64,000 nt of DNA from MTP4 sp052056915 (GTDB lineage: Archaea; Halobacteriota; Methanosarcinia; Methanosarcinales; Methanosarcinaceae), in contig NZ_CP195119.1 in NCBI RefSeq assembly GCF_052056915.1, forward strand, positions 2,294,001-2,358,000. Reading direction: 5' to 3'. Positions within the stretch are counted from its first letter, which is position 1. Each line of letters begins with the position of its first letter. The translations under genes and the position numbers were made by a program. Below are positions 35,828-45,348 of the stretch, one piece after another. Below the pieces are notes generated by a model. It did not search any database, was not told the DNA's origin, and was given only the letters and a program-made list of their open reading frames with translations.

Positions 35828-37072
35828 TCATGAGAACATCTTGTTAAAGACGGAGGTTTTGAAGTCAACCAGAGGCTTTAACCGATAATCCTCAAGGAGC
35901 ACCTTGCGGGTGTTTTCCACGGGAACGCTAAGGGAAATTTCCTTTGTCCGGCCGTAGCGGCCTTTGCTTACCACAACTGCGTTTACAATGCCCAGCATGT
36001 CGAGTTCGGACATGAGGTCCGTTACCCTGCGCTGAGTCAGGATATCCACGTCGATGTGATGACAAAGCTGCCTGTAGACGTTATACATTTCCCCTGTGGT
36101 GATGTTCTTGCCTTCCTTACCCCGGTTCCGGAGCAGGATGATGCTGTAAAGTACGAGCTTGGACTGAGTGGGAAGGGTCCTCACCACTTCCACCACGCGG
36201 TCGACTTCAATCTTTTCCTGGGCACGGCGCACATGCTCTTCAAGGACCTGGGGATGATTTTCCCGCTCGGTAATTTCCCCTGAAACTCTCAGGAGGTCAA
36301 GAGCTCTCCGGGCATCCCCGTGTTCCTGAGCAGCAAAGGCAGCACAGAGAGGGATTACCATCTCACCCAGGACCCCTTCGTTATAGGCCATCTTAGCCCT
36401 CTGCTTCAGGATATCGCTGATCTGCTCAGCGTCGTAGGGCGGGAAGATCAGTTCTTCCTCTCCCAGGGAACTCTTGACTCTCGGGTCCAGAAACTCCGTA
36501 AACTTCAGGTCGTTGGACACCCCGATCATGCTGACCTTGGCCTTGCGCAGGTCCGTGTTGATCCGGGAGAGGTTGTAGAGGACATCATCCCCTTTCTTGA
36601 TCAGCTTATCAATCTCGTCCAGAATTATGATAATGACCTGATCCCTGGAATCAATCGCTTCCTTGAACTTCATAAAGACCTGATCCGTGGGCCACCCGGT
36701 CATAGGGACCTCTTCCTCAAAATGCCGGGCAAGGTTTGCAAGAAGCCGGTACTGCGTGTCGATGACCTCACAGTTGATGTAGACCACCGAGCAGAAGATT
36801 GACTTGTCTTCGCTCACCCTTTCCAGTTCTTTTCCCACATAGCGGGTCACGGCAGTTTTTCCGGTCCCTGTTTTTCCGTAGATCAGCACGTTGGAAGGAG
36901 TCTCCCCCCGCAATGCAGAGACCAGAATGGTTGCAAGGCTATTGATCTGTTCATTCCGGTGGAGTAACAGGTCCGGAGTGTATGAAGGTCGAAGGACCTC
37001 TTTGTTTTTGAAAATTGACTGTCCGTCAAGTAATTTTTCGAACAGCCCGTCTAATGATTGAGCTTTCATCAT
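35828..37072 (-). CDS. cdc6: Orc1/Cdc6 origin-binding initiator
   Basis: 414 aa. AAA+ ATPase with Walker A GKTGTGKTAV near 66-75, Walker B IIILDEID near 148-155, sensor 1 MIGVSNDL, sensor 2 GDARRALDLL, and a C-terminal winged helix (about 300-405) that reads origin boxes. It binds ORB elements and loads the MCM helicase. It starts at MM (37072/37069) after GAGGGT. The next 2 kb has no gene and holds three ORB-like sites; three more lie at 41.5-41.8 kb. This is the usual gene-origin arrangement in archaea. Confidence 0.93.
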   Translation of the reverse strand: MMKAQSLDGLFEKLLDGQSIFKNKEVLRPSYTPDLLLHRNEQINSLATILVSALRGETPSNVLIYGKTGTGKTAVTRYVGKELERVSEDKSIFCSVVYINCEVIDTQYRLLANLARHFEEEVPMTGWPTDQVFMKFKEAIDSRDQVIIIILDEIDKLIKKGDDVLYNLSRINTDLRKAKVSMIGVSNDLKFTEFLDPRVKSSLGEEELIFPPYDAEQISDILKQRAKMAYNEGVLGEMVIPLCAAFAAQEHGDARRALDLLRVSGEITERENHPQVLEEHVRRAQEKIEVDRVVEVVRTLPTQSKLVLYSIILLRNRGKEGKNITTGEMYNVYRQLCHHIDVDILTQRRVTDLMSELDMLGIVNAVVVSKGRYGRTKEISLSVPVENTRKVLLEDYRLKPLVDFKTSVFNKMFS

Positions 37073-37302
37073 GGATGACCCTCTTCTTGCAACAAATTAA
37101 TCGCAAACAACTGGAATGTATTAGGAGTGGATTCGCACAATTTTAAACCACTACGAGCATTTTACAACTTCATTTTCAAACGATTTAATTTAGCAGCTTC
37201 AAACTTGAAACCTGCAGTTTAAATCTACAGCTTTCTGGATCCGGAGATCAAGTTAGTCGTTGGGGTTAATTTAGTCGTGAACGCAGGAATTACATGCAAA
37301 TT

Positions 37303-37437
37303 TCGATGTATTATGATTCGATGTATTATGATTCGATGTATTATGATTCGATGTATTATGATTCGATGTATTATGATTCGATGTATTATGATTCGATGTA
37401 TTATGATTCGATGTATTATGATTCGATGTATTATGAT
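37303..37437. repeat. Tandem repeat, 15 bp (ATGTATTATGATTCG), 9 copies
   Basis: Nearly perfect copies 230 bp upstream of cdc6. It keeps frames open on both strands (MYYDS and HNTSN peptides), but these are artefacts of a repeat whose unit is a multiple of three. Confidence 0.95.
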
Positions 37438-38058
37438 ATCCGGAAGCATCGGATTGCAGAAATGTCATCCCGGGATTCTGTAATTACGGGTTCTGAATCT
37501 TGAGGACCTCGGAACCGGAGCTCTTTGAATCAGGCAATCTTCATACCCTGGGAATGACAGGTAAGTAGAGTTTTTTCACGGGGGGGTCATAAAAACCAGA
37601 CCCTATGTAAGATCTAATTAATTTCCACGGTTTTTCCATGCCTGATCCCATCTCCTGCTCCTCCGAATTAACTTCCTTACCAATGGAATAGTGGAGAGAG
37701 ATACCAAGCATTGTATTAAAGTGTTATTTGTAAGTTTTTTGAATCGGAAGATCCATTTTTTAACCATTCACTCCTGATTGAAATTTAGCAAAAAGGATCC
37801 TGTGAATGGAAATGGAGTTTCGATTATAGACAAAGACCTGGCAATCGGAGTTCAACAATAGGGATTCCGCAGTCTTTGCACCATAAGCCGATTTGCGGAC
37901 ATAAAGTCTTCAGGAACCTCAAATCCTGATAACTTCCTGCACCCTTCCCTCCTCTTTGACCAAAATTTAAGGTGATATCGGTATATAAATAACCGACATA
38001 GGATCACATTTGCAGTAGATGCAATGGAAGTAAACCTTATTAATAGTTATGGTGAAGA

Positions 38059-38082
38059 CCCCCCCGTTTCCAATGGAAATGG
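38059..38082 (-). promoter_or_regulatory. ORB site, origin left arm
   Basis: On the minus strand TTTCCATTGGAAACGGGGGG plus GT, a full match to the ORB pattern. The G-run points left, away from the AT-rich region. Confidence 0.7.
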
Positions 38083-38206
38083 CTGAGACCTTCAAATCCC
38101 AAGCTAAAAACAATAGGAAAAGGCATTCTTAAGATTGAAGTAAAAATTTGGAGATCAGACCATAAATGGGAGATTGATGGAGATTGAGGCCGAATCCCCT
38201 CTTTCG

Positions 38207-38229
38207 GGTGGAAAAAATTAGAAAAATTA
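38207..38229 (-). promoter_or_regulatory. ORB-like site, weaker
   Basis: On the minus strand TTTCCACCCGAAAGAGGGGA. The centre of the dyad differs; spacing and G-run agree. It directly adjoins the next site. Confidence 0.45.
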
Positions 38230-38230
38230 T

Positions 38231-38253
38231 AACCCCTTCATTTCCACTGAAAC
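38231..38253 (-). promoter_or_regulatory. ORB site, origin left arm
   Basis: On the minus strand GTTTCAGTGGAAATGAAGGG plus GTT. Same orientation as 38059. AT-rich DNA follows on its right to about 38670. Confidence 0.65.
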
Positions 38254-38673
38254 AATAAAAATTTTTTTTATATGAGATAGTAATATTAAAATCAATTGTA
38301 TGAAAATAAAAAAAACACCAAGGTTAAAAACAACGGCATAAAAAGCAGGAGTAAATTTAGGAAATCAGAAGTAACTTTAGGAAAAAGCCATTCAATCTCT
38401 CGACCCTAACTATATAAAATTATTTTCTGAAATTTTGTACAATGACAGGTAAAATAATGAAAAATTCAAAAAACTTATAAAAATATAGAGATACATGGAT
38501 GTATTCAAAAATGTGGACAATCAGGTATAAAAATATACAGCTGTATTGCAGTACGAAAAACCCTAATTAATAAAAAATAATTAAATAAGTCAGTTTCCAA
38601 CCCCTGATTTGCCTAAAAAAATAAAAAGTCCTTGAAATATGGATTTTTAATAACAAAGCAGGGCTTCAAATTC

Positions 38674-38803
38674 AGATTTGCTGTATAGATTTGCTGTATA
38701 GATTTGCTGTATAGATTTGCTGTATAGATTTGCTGTATAGATTTGCTGTATAAATTTGCCGTATAAATTTGCCGTATAAATTTGCTGCATAGATTTGCTG
38801 TGT
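38674..38803. repeat. Tandem repeat, 13 bp (AGATTTGCTGTAT), 10 copies
   Basis: The first copies are perfect, the later ones varied (AAATTTGCCGTAT). It lies inside the AT-rich gap between the ORB sites and the symporter. Confidence 0.93.
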
Positions 38804-38934
38804 TAATAATTATTGCATAAATACTACTGAATGTATCTTGAAGGTATATTTGCTTCAAATTAGGAATCGCAATTCAAAAATCTGAAACATAGCTGTCTAG
38901 AACGAATTTGTATAAAAGAATCACAAATAGAACA

Positions 38935-38998
38935 ACCGATAGAAAAAAGTTACAAATGGAACAGGTTATAAAAAAGTTACAAATGGAACAGGTCATAA
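38935..38998. repeat. Direct repeat, 27 bp (core GTTACAAATGGAACAGGT), 2 copies
   Basis: Two adjacent copies with one difference, followed by the 9-bp repeat at 39048. Confidence 0.85.
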
Positions 38999-39047
38999 AA
39001 AGGGATTTGGAAATTAAAACCTTTAAAGATTCGTTAAAAATCTTCAA

Positions 39048-39138
39048 AACCCTTTAAACTCTTTAAACTCTTTAAACTCTTTAAACTCTTTAAACTCTTT
39101 AAACTCTTTAAACCCTTTAAACTCTTTAAACCCTTTAA
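39048..39138. repeat. Tandem repeat, 9 bp (AAACTCTTT), about 10 copies
   Basis: It ends 17 bp before the symporter start codon, so it lies in its promoter or leader. Confidence 0.93.
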
Positions 39139-39155
39139 AAAAATGGAGTTGAACA

Positions 39156-40634
39156 ATGGTATCGGATAGTTTTAGTATCATACTTATTTTTGCTTTATAT
39201 CTACTCTTCATGATCTCTATCGGGGTTCTCTATTATCGAAAAACTGAGAATCTCGCTGATTATATCCTGGGAGGCAGAAAACTGAACAGCTGGGTTACAG
39301 CTTTAAGTTCCCAGGCCTCAGACATGAGCGGCTGGTTGCTACTCGGGCTTCCCGGATATGCCTATCTGGCCGGGATGGAAGCCATCTGGATCGGGATTGG
39401 TCTAGCTGTCGGGACTTACCTTAACTGGAAGTTTGTGGCTAAGAAACTGCGCCAGTACACCCAGATTGCAGGCGACGCGATCACTATCCCCGTGTACTTC
39501 GAAAACAGGTTCAGGGATGATACCCATGCCCTCAGGATTATTTCAGCCATCCTGATTCTGGTCTTCTTCCTGCTTTATACTTCCTCGGGACTGGTGGCCG
39601 GAGGAAAGCTCTTTAACACCGTTTTCGACATCCCCTACCAGCAGGCCCTTCTAATCGGTGCCCTGGTGATAATCAGTTATACTTTCCTGGGAGGGTTCAT
39701 GGCTGTCTGCTGGACCGACTTCTTCCAGGGTGCACTTATGATCTGCGCCATCGTCCTGGTGCCTTCTATGGCCATGAAAGGAATGGGTGGATATGGCTCA
39801 ACCTTGGACCTGATCCAGAGCATTGACCCCCAGCTACTCAACCCCTGGACTGCCCTTGCCGGAGGCGCAATCCCCCTGGTCTCAAACCTGGCATGGGGAC
39901 TCGGATATTTCGGAATGCCCCACATCCTGGTCCGTTTCATGGCCATCGAATCTCCCGATAAGATCAAGCAGGCAAGGCTCATTGCCATGGTCTGGGTCGT
40001 AATTTCCCTGATATTCGCCGTCGTCGTGGGACTTGTAGGAAGGGCCTACCTCCACCCCGAATTCCTGGGAGCCGGGGGCAGTGAAACGATTTTCATGGTC
40101 CTGGTCAACACCATGTTCACTCCGGTAATCGCAGGAATCCTGCTTGCAGCCATCCTTGCGGCTATCATGAGTACCGCTGACTCCCAGCTCCTTGTGGCTG
40201 CATCCGCCTTTACGGAAGATATCTACAGGATCGTCATGAAAAAGGACGCCAGCGAAAAAGAACTGGTCTGGCTCGGCAGGCTCGCCGTTATCGCAATTTC
40301 CACAATCGCCTACATGATTGCCAGGGACCCGAACAACTCGGTTATGGGCCTTGTTTCCTATGCCTGGGCAGGTTTCGGAGCAGCTTTCGGACCGATAATT
40401 ATCTTCTCCCTCTTCTGGAAGCGAACCACCAGGAACGCAGCTCTGGGAGGAATGGTTTCCGGCGGCCTCATGGTTATCCTCTGGAAGCAGCTTTCAGGTG
40501 GGATCTTCGACCTCTATGAAATCGTGCCCGGTTTTGTCCTCTCATGCATCGTAATCTACGTCATAACCATCCTGGACAAGGAAGGCCCCTCAGCAGAAAT
40601 CCAGAAAGAGTTCGACCGCGTAAAGCAGATGTGA
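39156..40634 (+). CDS. putP: Sodium/solute symporter, PutP type
   Basis: 492 aa, about 13 membrane helices. Family signs: YILGGRKLNSWVTALSSQASDMSGWLLLGLPGYAY near 37-70, TYLNWKFVAKKLRQYT, FLLYTSSGLVAGGKLF, SYTFLGGFMAVCWTDFFQG (SSF signature), and ILAAIMSTADSQLLVAASAFTEDIY. These match the sodium:proline symporters closely. It would import proline or a similar solute with Na+, possibly for osmotic balance. It sits alone between two gene-free, ORB-bearing gaps. Confidence 0.9.
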   Translation: MVSDSFSIILIFALYLLFMISIGVLYYRKTENLADYILGGRKLNSWVTALSSQASDMSGWLLLGLPGYAYLAGMEAIWIGIGLAVGTYLNWKFVAKKLRQYTQIAGDAITIPVYFENRFRDDTHALRIISAILILVFFLLYTSSGLVAGGKLFNTVFDIPYQQALLIGALVIISYTFLGGFMAVCWTDFFQGALMICAIVLVPSMAMKGMGGYGSTLDLIQSIDPQLLNPWTALAGGAIPLVSNLAWGLGYFGMPHILVRFMAIESPDKIKQARLIAMVWVVISLIFAVVVGLVGRAYLHPEFLGAGGSETIFMVLVNTMFTPVIAGILLAAILAAIMSTADSQLLVAASAFTEDIYRIVMKKDASEKELVWLGRLAVIAISTIAYMIARDPNNSVMGLVSYAWAGFGAAFGPIIIFSLFWKRTTRNAALGGMVSGGLMVILWKQLSGGIFDLYEIVPGFVLSCIVIYVITILDKEGPSAEIQKEFDRVKQM

Positions 40635-40861
40635 GCCACCGGGTAAAAATCACAAAAAAGATGTCGAACCCCTGAAGCATAAATATTCAATTCTCTGAAA
40701 AACGAAAATAAAAAGAAGACAAAAATAAGAAAAACGGCAAATCTGATCTATCAATATAATCTTCCTGAAATAAGATGGAACCAAGATGGAACCGGGGAGA
40801 ATTAACTGATAGATCATTTTTATAACTTTTTTCCACCTGAGTCATCTCAGATTTTATTTTT

Positions 40862-40916
40862 TTCTCCAGATTTTTCCCCAGATTTTTCTCCAGATTTTTC
40901 CCCAGATTTTTCCCAC
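40862..40916. repeat. Tandem repeat, 12 bp (CCAGATTTTTCC), 4-5 copies
   Basis: It lies about 230 bp behind the symporter, T-rich on the + strand, so it may aid termination. Confidence 0.85.
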
Positions 40917-41116
40917 ATATTATATAGTCAAAAACGCAATGATCGCAACAAATCTATTTAAAATTCCTCAAAAAATTCAACGCTTTGAGTTTTGGTTAGT
41001 TAAGACCTTTCAGTTCGTTAACTTAAATTCAAAATTTTTTTATTTTGATGGAAATTAATAAGTTAATAAGCGAGAATCTGGAAATATTTCTGATTTGAAT
41101 TGTTCCTAAGAATTTG

Positions 41117-41262
41117 TCTATTCTATTGTCTATTCTATTGTCTATTCTATTGTCTATTCTATTGTCTATTGTCTATTCTATTGTCTATTCTATTGTCTAT
41201 TCTGTTCTCTATTCTATTCTATTCTATTCTATTCTATTCTATTCTCTATTCTCTATTCTATT
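41117..41262. repeat. Tandem repeat, 12 bp (TCTATTCTATTG) passing into 5-bp TATTC units
   Basis: About eight long units followed by about ten short ones. Likely very unstable DNA. Confidence 0.93.
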
Positions 41263-41331
41263 TCTAAAAATTCGGCCTGAACTGTCAATTTCACCTAGAT
41301 TGAAGAAAGCGACTTAACAAAAGTGAAGAAA

Positions 41332-41427
41332 GATTGGAAAAGACAAAAATTGGAAAAGACAAAAATTGGAAAAGACAAAAATTGGAAAAGACAAAAATTG
41401 GAAAAGACAAAAATTGGAAAAGACGAA
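41332..41427. repeat. Tandem repeat, 16 bp (ATTGGAAAAGACAAAA), 6 copies
   Basis: It ends 110 bp left of the ORB site at 41539. Confidence 0.93.
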
Positions 41428-41538
41428 AACTGAAAAAAATTCAAAGATTCTAGTTTGCTAATCTCTTTCAATTTTGATCTTTTTCTCTTTCTAAATGTAA
41501 AAAGATAAATTTGTAAAGATAAAAGATCTGTTATGTAG

Positions 41539-41560
41539 ACCCCTTTATTTCCAGTGCAAC
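41539..41560 (-). promoter_or_regulatory. ORB site, left flank of the AT-rich element
   Basis: On the minus strand GTTGCACTGGAAATAAAGGG plus GT. The G-run points left. Confidence 0.6.
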
Positions 41561-41810
41561 CTTTAAATAAGACCGGGAGGGTATGATTTCCACTGGAGGG
41601 GGTTTGGAGTTTTGGGTAACAAAATAAAACAAAGTTTTATTTAGTTATGGTAACAAAATAATGTTGTTGTGTTATAACATTAATTGTATATATATTTTGT
41701 TAAAAAAAAGTTAATTTTGTGGAAGGATTTAAGATAAAATGGAAAAATGAAAAAATGAAAAAAAACATTGCTAAGTTTCATTTTATTAATTTGCGTTCTC
41801 CATCAGAAAC
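41561..41810. other. AT-rich DNA between inverted ORB sites: candidate replication origin unwinding element
   Basis: About 250 bp, strongly A+T from 41610 on, with long A and T runs (TTTTGTTAAAAAAAAGTTAA near 41694-41715). ORB sites flank it in opposite orientation, with G-runs facing outward (41539 minus, 41811 plus). A further ORB-like site lies at its left end (41585). Confidence 0.6.
41585..41606 (+). promoter_or_regulatory. ORB-like site, incomplete
   Basis: ATTTCCACTGGAGGGGGTTT. The dyad half AAAC before the G-run is missing. Confidence 0.4.
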
Positions 41811-41834
41811 GTTCTCCAGTGGAAACCAAGGGGT
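41811..41834 (+). promoter_or_regulatory. ORB site, right flank of the AT-rich element
   Basis: TCTCCAGTGGAAACCAAGGG plus GTC. It is a complete match with the G-run on the right, and one of the two best matches in the window. Confidence 0.7.
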
Positions 41835-42049
41835 CCCCCTCTACAAACTTATTAATAAAATCCTGTTTTTTACTCTCGTTCTAAAGTTATTTTTTAATTC
41901 TTTTTTTTTCCAGGTAATCAAAACAACTAACCTCATACAAATTTTAAAAAATTCACATTGGAGTGTCTTGAGCATTCCATCTTCCTGTAAGAATTTTCAT
42001 AAACCCATTCCATAAGTATTTTAAATAGAATTGTTTTTAGTTTATCCAT

Positions 42050-43231
42050 ATGAATGAGCAGGGTCTTTCTGAAAAAGAGGTTTTATCCCTCCTGAAAAAG
42101 GCGAAATCAGAGGATACGGATTATTATCGTGTTTTAAGTTCAATGTGCACTCATCCCCATGCAATTGCAGCGGAGGCTCACATGCTTTTTATTGAGGCCA
42201 ACCTGGGAGATCTCGGGCTCTTTCCGGGAACTTATGGTTTTGAAAAGGAAGTCATCAGCATGCTGGGAGAGTTGCTCCATGCTCCTTCCCTTAGAAATTC
42301 CGGGAAGTTTTCCGACGGGGAGTTCTGTGGTTATCTTACAACCGGGGGGACAGAATCCAATATCCAGGCAATCAGGGCAATGAAGAACCTGAGTGCTCAC
42401 AGAAAACCGCAGATCACAAATCCCAACATCGTAATCCCGGATTCGGCTCATTTTTCTTTTGATAAGATCGCAAATATGCTTGGAATAGAGATCCGAAGGG
42501 CTGGTCTGGATCCTGAGTTCAGGGTTGACCTGGCTTCCGTGGAAAAACTGACCGATAAAAATACCATAGGGCTTGTGGGAATAGCCGGAAACACGGAATT
42601 CGGACAGGTAGATCCTATAGAAAGTCTCTCTGAACTTGCGCTTGAAAAGGACCTTTTCCTGCATATTGATGCTGCTTTTGGGGGTTTTGTAATTCCCTTC
42701 CTTGAAAAGTCATATCCTTTCGACTTTGAAGTGCCAGGTGTTACTTCCGTCGCCATTGACCCGCACAAGATGGGCCTTTCCACAATTCCCTCGGGCGCTC
42801 TGCTCTTCAGGTCGCACAGCTTCCTCGATTCCCTTCAGGTCAAAACTCCTTATCTCACCACAAAATCCCAGTTCACCCTCACAGGCACCCGAACCGGGGC
42901 CTCAGCTGCTGCAACCTATGCTGTGATGAAGCACCTCGGAAGGGAAGGATACAGGAAAAACGTGGAATACTGCATGGAGCTTACTGAAAAACTTGTAAAA
43001 GGTGCAAGAAAACTAGGCTTCTATCCCCTGCTCACCCCTGTCATGAACGTCGTCGCCCTCGGTGTGCCTGAACCTGACCTTGTCCGGGAACAGCTCCATG
43101 AAAAATTTGGCTGGAACGTCTCAATTGTGCGCAGCCCCAGAGCCCTCCGCCTCGTCCTCATGCCCCACACTACAACCCAGGATATCGAAGAATTCCTGAA
43201 GGCTCTGGAGAAGGTAGTAGCAGAACTTTGA
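42050..43231 (+). CDS. mfnA: L-tyrosine (or aspartate) decarboxylase of methanofuran synthesis
   Basis: 393 aa PLP-dependent decarboxylase of the glutamate-decarboxylase group. The tyramine it makes enters methanofuran, the C1 carrier used by Ftr; archaeal relatives that act on aspartate serve CoA synthesis instead. Motifs: SMCTHPHAIAAEAHMLFIEANLGD, TTGGTESN, HFSFDKIANMLG, HIDAAFGGFVIPF, and the PLP lysine in AIDPHKMGLSTIPSG. A TATA-like TTTAAATAG 23-30 bp before the ATG, with no ribosome site, suggests a leaderless transcript. It lies just right of the candidate origin. Confidence 0.88.
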   Translation: MNEQGLSEKEVLSLLKKAKSEDTDYYRVLSSMCTHPHAIAAEAHMLFIEANLGDLGLFPGTYGFEKEVISMLGELLHAPSLRNSGKFSDGEFCGYLTTGGTESNIQAIRAMKNLSAHRKPQITNPNIVIPDSAHFSFDKIANMLGIEIRRAGLDPEFRVDLASVEKLTDKNTIGLVGIAGNTEFGQVDPIESLSELALEKDLFLHIDAAFGGFVIPFLEKSYPFDFEVPGVTSVAIDPHKMGLSTIPSGALLFRSHSFLDSLQVKTPYLTTKSQFTLTGTRTGASAAATYAVMKHLGREGYRKNVEYCMELTEKLVKGARKLGFYPLLTPVMNVVALGVPEPDLVREQLHEKFGWNVSIVRSPRALRLVLMPHTTTQDIEEFLKALEKVVAEL

Positions 43232-43253
43232 AACGGCTTCGGACTTTGAAAGA

Positions 43254-43395
43254 GCCTTAAAATACCTTAAACTTTGGATTAGCCTTTCTCTGAGTTAGCT
43301 GAAAATACCTTAAACTTTGGATTAACCTTTCTCTGAGTTAGCTGAAAATACCTTAAACTTTGGATTAACCTTTCTCTGAGTTAGCTGGTTTTTTA
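43254..43395. repeat. Direct repeat, 55 bp, about 2.6 copies
   Basis: Each copy holds AATACCTTAAACTTTGGATT and CTTTCTCTGAGTTAGCTG. It begins 22 bp after the mfnA stop. Confidence 0.9.
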
Positions 43396-43592
43396 GTTAG
43401 CTGGCTTCTAGTTAATCGATGGTTCTGAAGCAACCAGTGACTTTGGAATATCGGTAGATTTTAAGTGGATTGGGTTTCAAGCGGCTTGCATCTGAGCGCA
43501 GGCTATTCGGTCAGGTTTTTATTCTAACTATGTGAATGGTCGGATCTGATCTTATACGATCTTTTTTTCAGGTCACTCTTTTGGACTTCAGT

Positions 43593-43648
43593 TTATGTAC
43601 AGTAAATATCTATAGGGTTATTATGTACAGTAAATATCTATAGGATTA
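43593..43648 (+). promoter_or_regulatory. Two 28-bp direct repeats with TTATGTACAGTAAATATC
   Basis: Copies at 43593 and 43621 differ little. The TGTACAGTAA core also occurs twice upstream of ftr (48856-48882), which suggests a shared regulator-binding site. The next gene on this strand is the S2P protease, 250 bp away. Confidence 0.5.
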
Positions 43649-43661
43649 TTATCAAAGTAAT

Positions 43662-43828
43662 AAATGGGGATTTGAGTAGTACATGGGATTTGAGTAGTAC
43701 ATGGGGATTTGAGTAGTACATGGGGATTTGAGTAGTACATGGGGATTTGAGTAGTACATGGGGATTTGAGTAGTACATGGGGATTTGAGTAGTACATGGG
43801 GATTTGAGTAGTACATGGGATTTGAGTA
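43662..43828. repeat. Tandem repeat, 18-19 bp (TACATGGGGATTTGAGTAG), 9 copies
   Basis: Almost perfect copies; two copies lack one G. It ends 67 bp before the S2P gene. Confidence 0.95.
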
Positions 43829-43894
43829 TATTATGTATCTTCGGATCAGGGATCTCCTGATTAAAATTATCTTAATGAGAGGGGGATTTTATTT

Positions 43895-44989
43895 ATGCAA
43901 TCTTCATTGAAAATCGGAAGTGTAATGGGCATACCAATCAAGCTACACGTTACTTTTCTCCTGATATTGCCCGTTTTTGCGTACGTCTTTGCGATCAATC
44001 CGCAGCCTTTCGGGTTTTCGGGGGTTGAGCCTCCGCTGACCAGATATGCGCTCTCGACACTGACAGCTATCCTGCTCTTTGTGTCCATTCTTCTGCATGA
44101 ACTTGCACACTCCTACCTGGCGATGCGGTACGGGGTCAATATTGACAGCATTACACTCTTCCTTTTCGGGGGTGTTTCGTCGATGGAAGAGATGCCAAGG
44201 GTACCTTCACAGGAAGCAAAGATGGCGTTTGCAGGGCCTTTAACGAGCCTGGTGATAGGTTTCGTTTGTCTTTTCGTTTACGGAACCTTCATATCTCCTA
44301 ACTCGGCGCTTGCGGAGAACCCCTTTTTCCTTACAATCTGGATCCTCGGGGCAATGAATTTGGTGCTTGGAGTCTTTAACCTCCTGCCTGCTTTTCCCAT
44401 GGACGGGGGCCGGGTGCTTCGGGCTCTTTATGCCAGGAAAATGTCGTACGTAAAGGCTACCCAGAGTGCGGCAGCTGTCGGGAAGTTCTTTGCAATCCTT
44501 ATGGCTATTTTCGGTATTCTGATTGGCAACCTCTGGTTCCCCCTGATAGCCCTTTTCATCTATGTCGGGGCATCGGAAGAAGAACGTTCCACTCAGGCTT
44601 CGGTGACCCTCGAAGACATATTTATCCGGGATATAATGACTCCTGTTGTGGTCTCGGTCCACCCTTCCATGAGTGTTGAAGACCTGGTTCACTTCATGTT
44701 CGAAAATAAACACATGGGTTACCCTGTCATGGAAGGCGGTGTCCTGAAAGGAGTAGTGAGCTTTACTGATGTCCAAAGGGTTCCCATACTCGAGCGGCCT
44801 GTACTTCTTGTCTCGGATATAATGACTAAAGATATTGTATCCATACCCTCTGATGGCCATGCGACCGATGCTTTGAAACTGGTCTCGAGCCGGAATATCG
44901 GTAGGCTCCTTGTCATTGATAACGGGAATCTGGTTGGAATCCTTTCCAGGACAGATCTTGTACGGACCCTGAAGCTAATGAGTGAGTGA
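43895..44989 (+). CDS. Site-2 metalloprotease with CBS pair
   Basis: 364 aa membrane zinc protease. The zinc helix is LLHELAHSYLAMRYG (HExxH, about residues 68-72), the second zinc ligand is in NLLPAFPMDGGRVLRAL, and about six membrane segments span 1-235. A cytosolic CBS pair follows (about 245-360: DIFIRDIMTPVVVSVHP..., VSDIMTKDIVSIPSDG...GILSRTDLVRTLK). This is the archaeal S2P-CBS design, in which nucleotide binding may control the cutting of membrane-bound substrates. GAGAGGGGG precedes the ATG. Its stop codon lies in the first unit of a 14-bp repeat. Confidence 0.9.
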   Translation: MQSSLKIGSVMGIPIKLHVTFLLILPVFAYVFAINPQPFGFSGVEPPLTRYALSTLTAILLFVSILLHELAHSYLAMRYGVNIDSITLFLFGGVSSMEEMPRVPSQEAKMAFAGPLTSLVIGFVCLFVYGTFISPNSALAENPFFLTIWILGAMNLVLGVFNLLPAFPMDGGRVLRALYARKMSYVKATQSAAAVGKFFAILMAIFGILIGNLWFPLIALFIYVGASEEERSTQASVTLEDIFIRDIMTPVVVSVHPSMSVEDLVHFMFENKHMGYPVMEGGVLKGVVSFTDVQRVPILERPVLLVSDIMTKDIVSIPSDGHATDALKLVSSRNIGRLLVIDNGNLVGILSRTDLVRTLKLMSE

Positions 44990-45180
44990 ATTCTTACAAA
45001 TGAGTTCTTACAAATGAGTTCTTACAAATGAATTCTTACAAATGAGTTCTTACAAATGAGTTCTTATAGGATCCATAACTGGATAGGTTCTTACAAATGA
45101 GTTCTTATAAGATCCATAACTGGATAGGTTCTTACAAATGAGTTCTTATAAGATCCATAACTGGATAGGTTCTTGCAGGA
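44985..45180. repeat. Tandem repeat, 14 bp (GAGTTCTTACAAAT) then 41-bp units
   Basis: About five 14-bp copies starting on the S2P stop codon, then three longer copies with ATAAGATCCATAACTGGATA. The remaining gap to 45348 shows nothing else. Confidence 0.92.
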
Positions 45181-45348
45181 TTGAGTTCTTACTGTTCAAG
45201 ATTCTGGAAAAAATTTCAAGGAGCAAAAAATTATAAATTGCTGGCAGGTAATTACCATACTCCAGATCTTTAAATCTTTAAACGAAGCGGTTTCAGGGTT
45301 CAGAAAAATTTTTCTCTTTTCTGGGCCGCCGCAACAGAGAGACTGATA

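Noticed and set aside
37225..37503. Four overlapping frames coding MYYDS, HNTSN and similar repeats
   Set aside because: All come from one 15-bp tandem repeat that cannot contain a stop in several frames; no ribosome site or conserved part.
43662..43828. Possible CRISPR array
   Set aside because: Units are directly adjacent with no unique spacers, as in all other arrays of the window; no cas genes are present.
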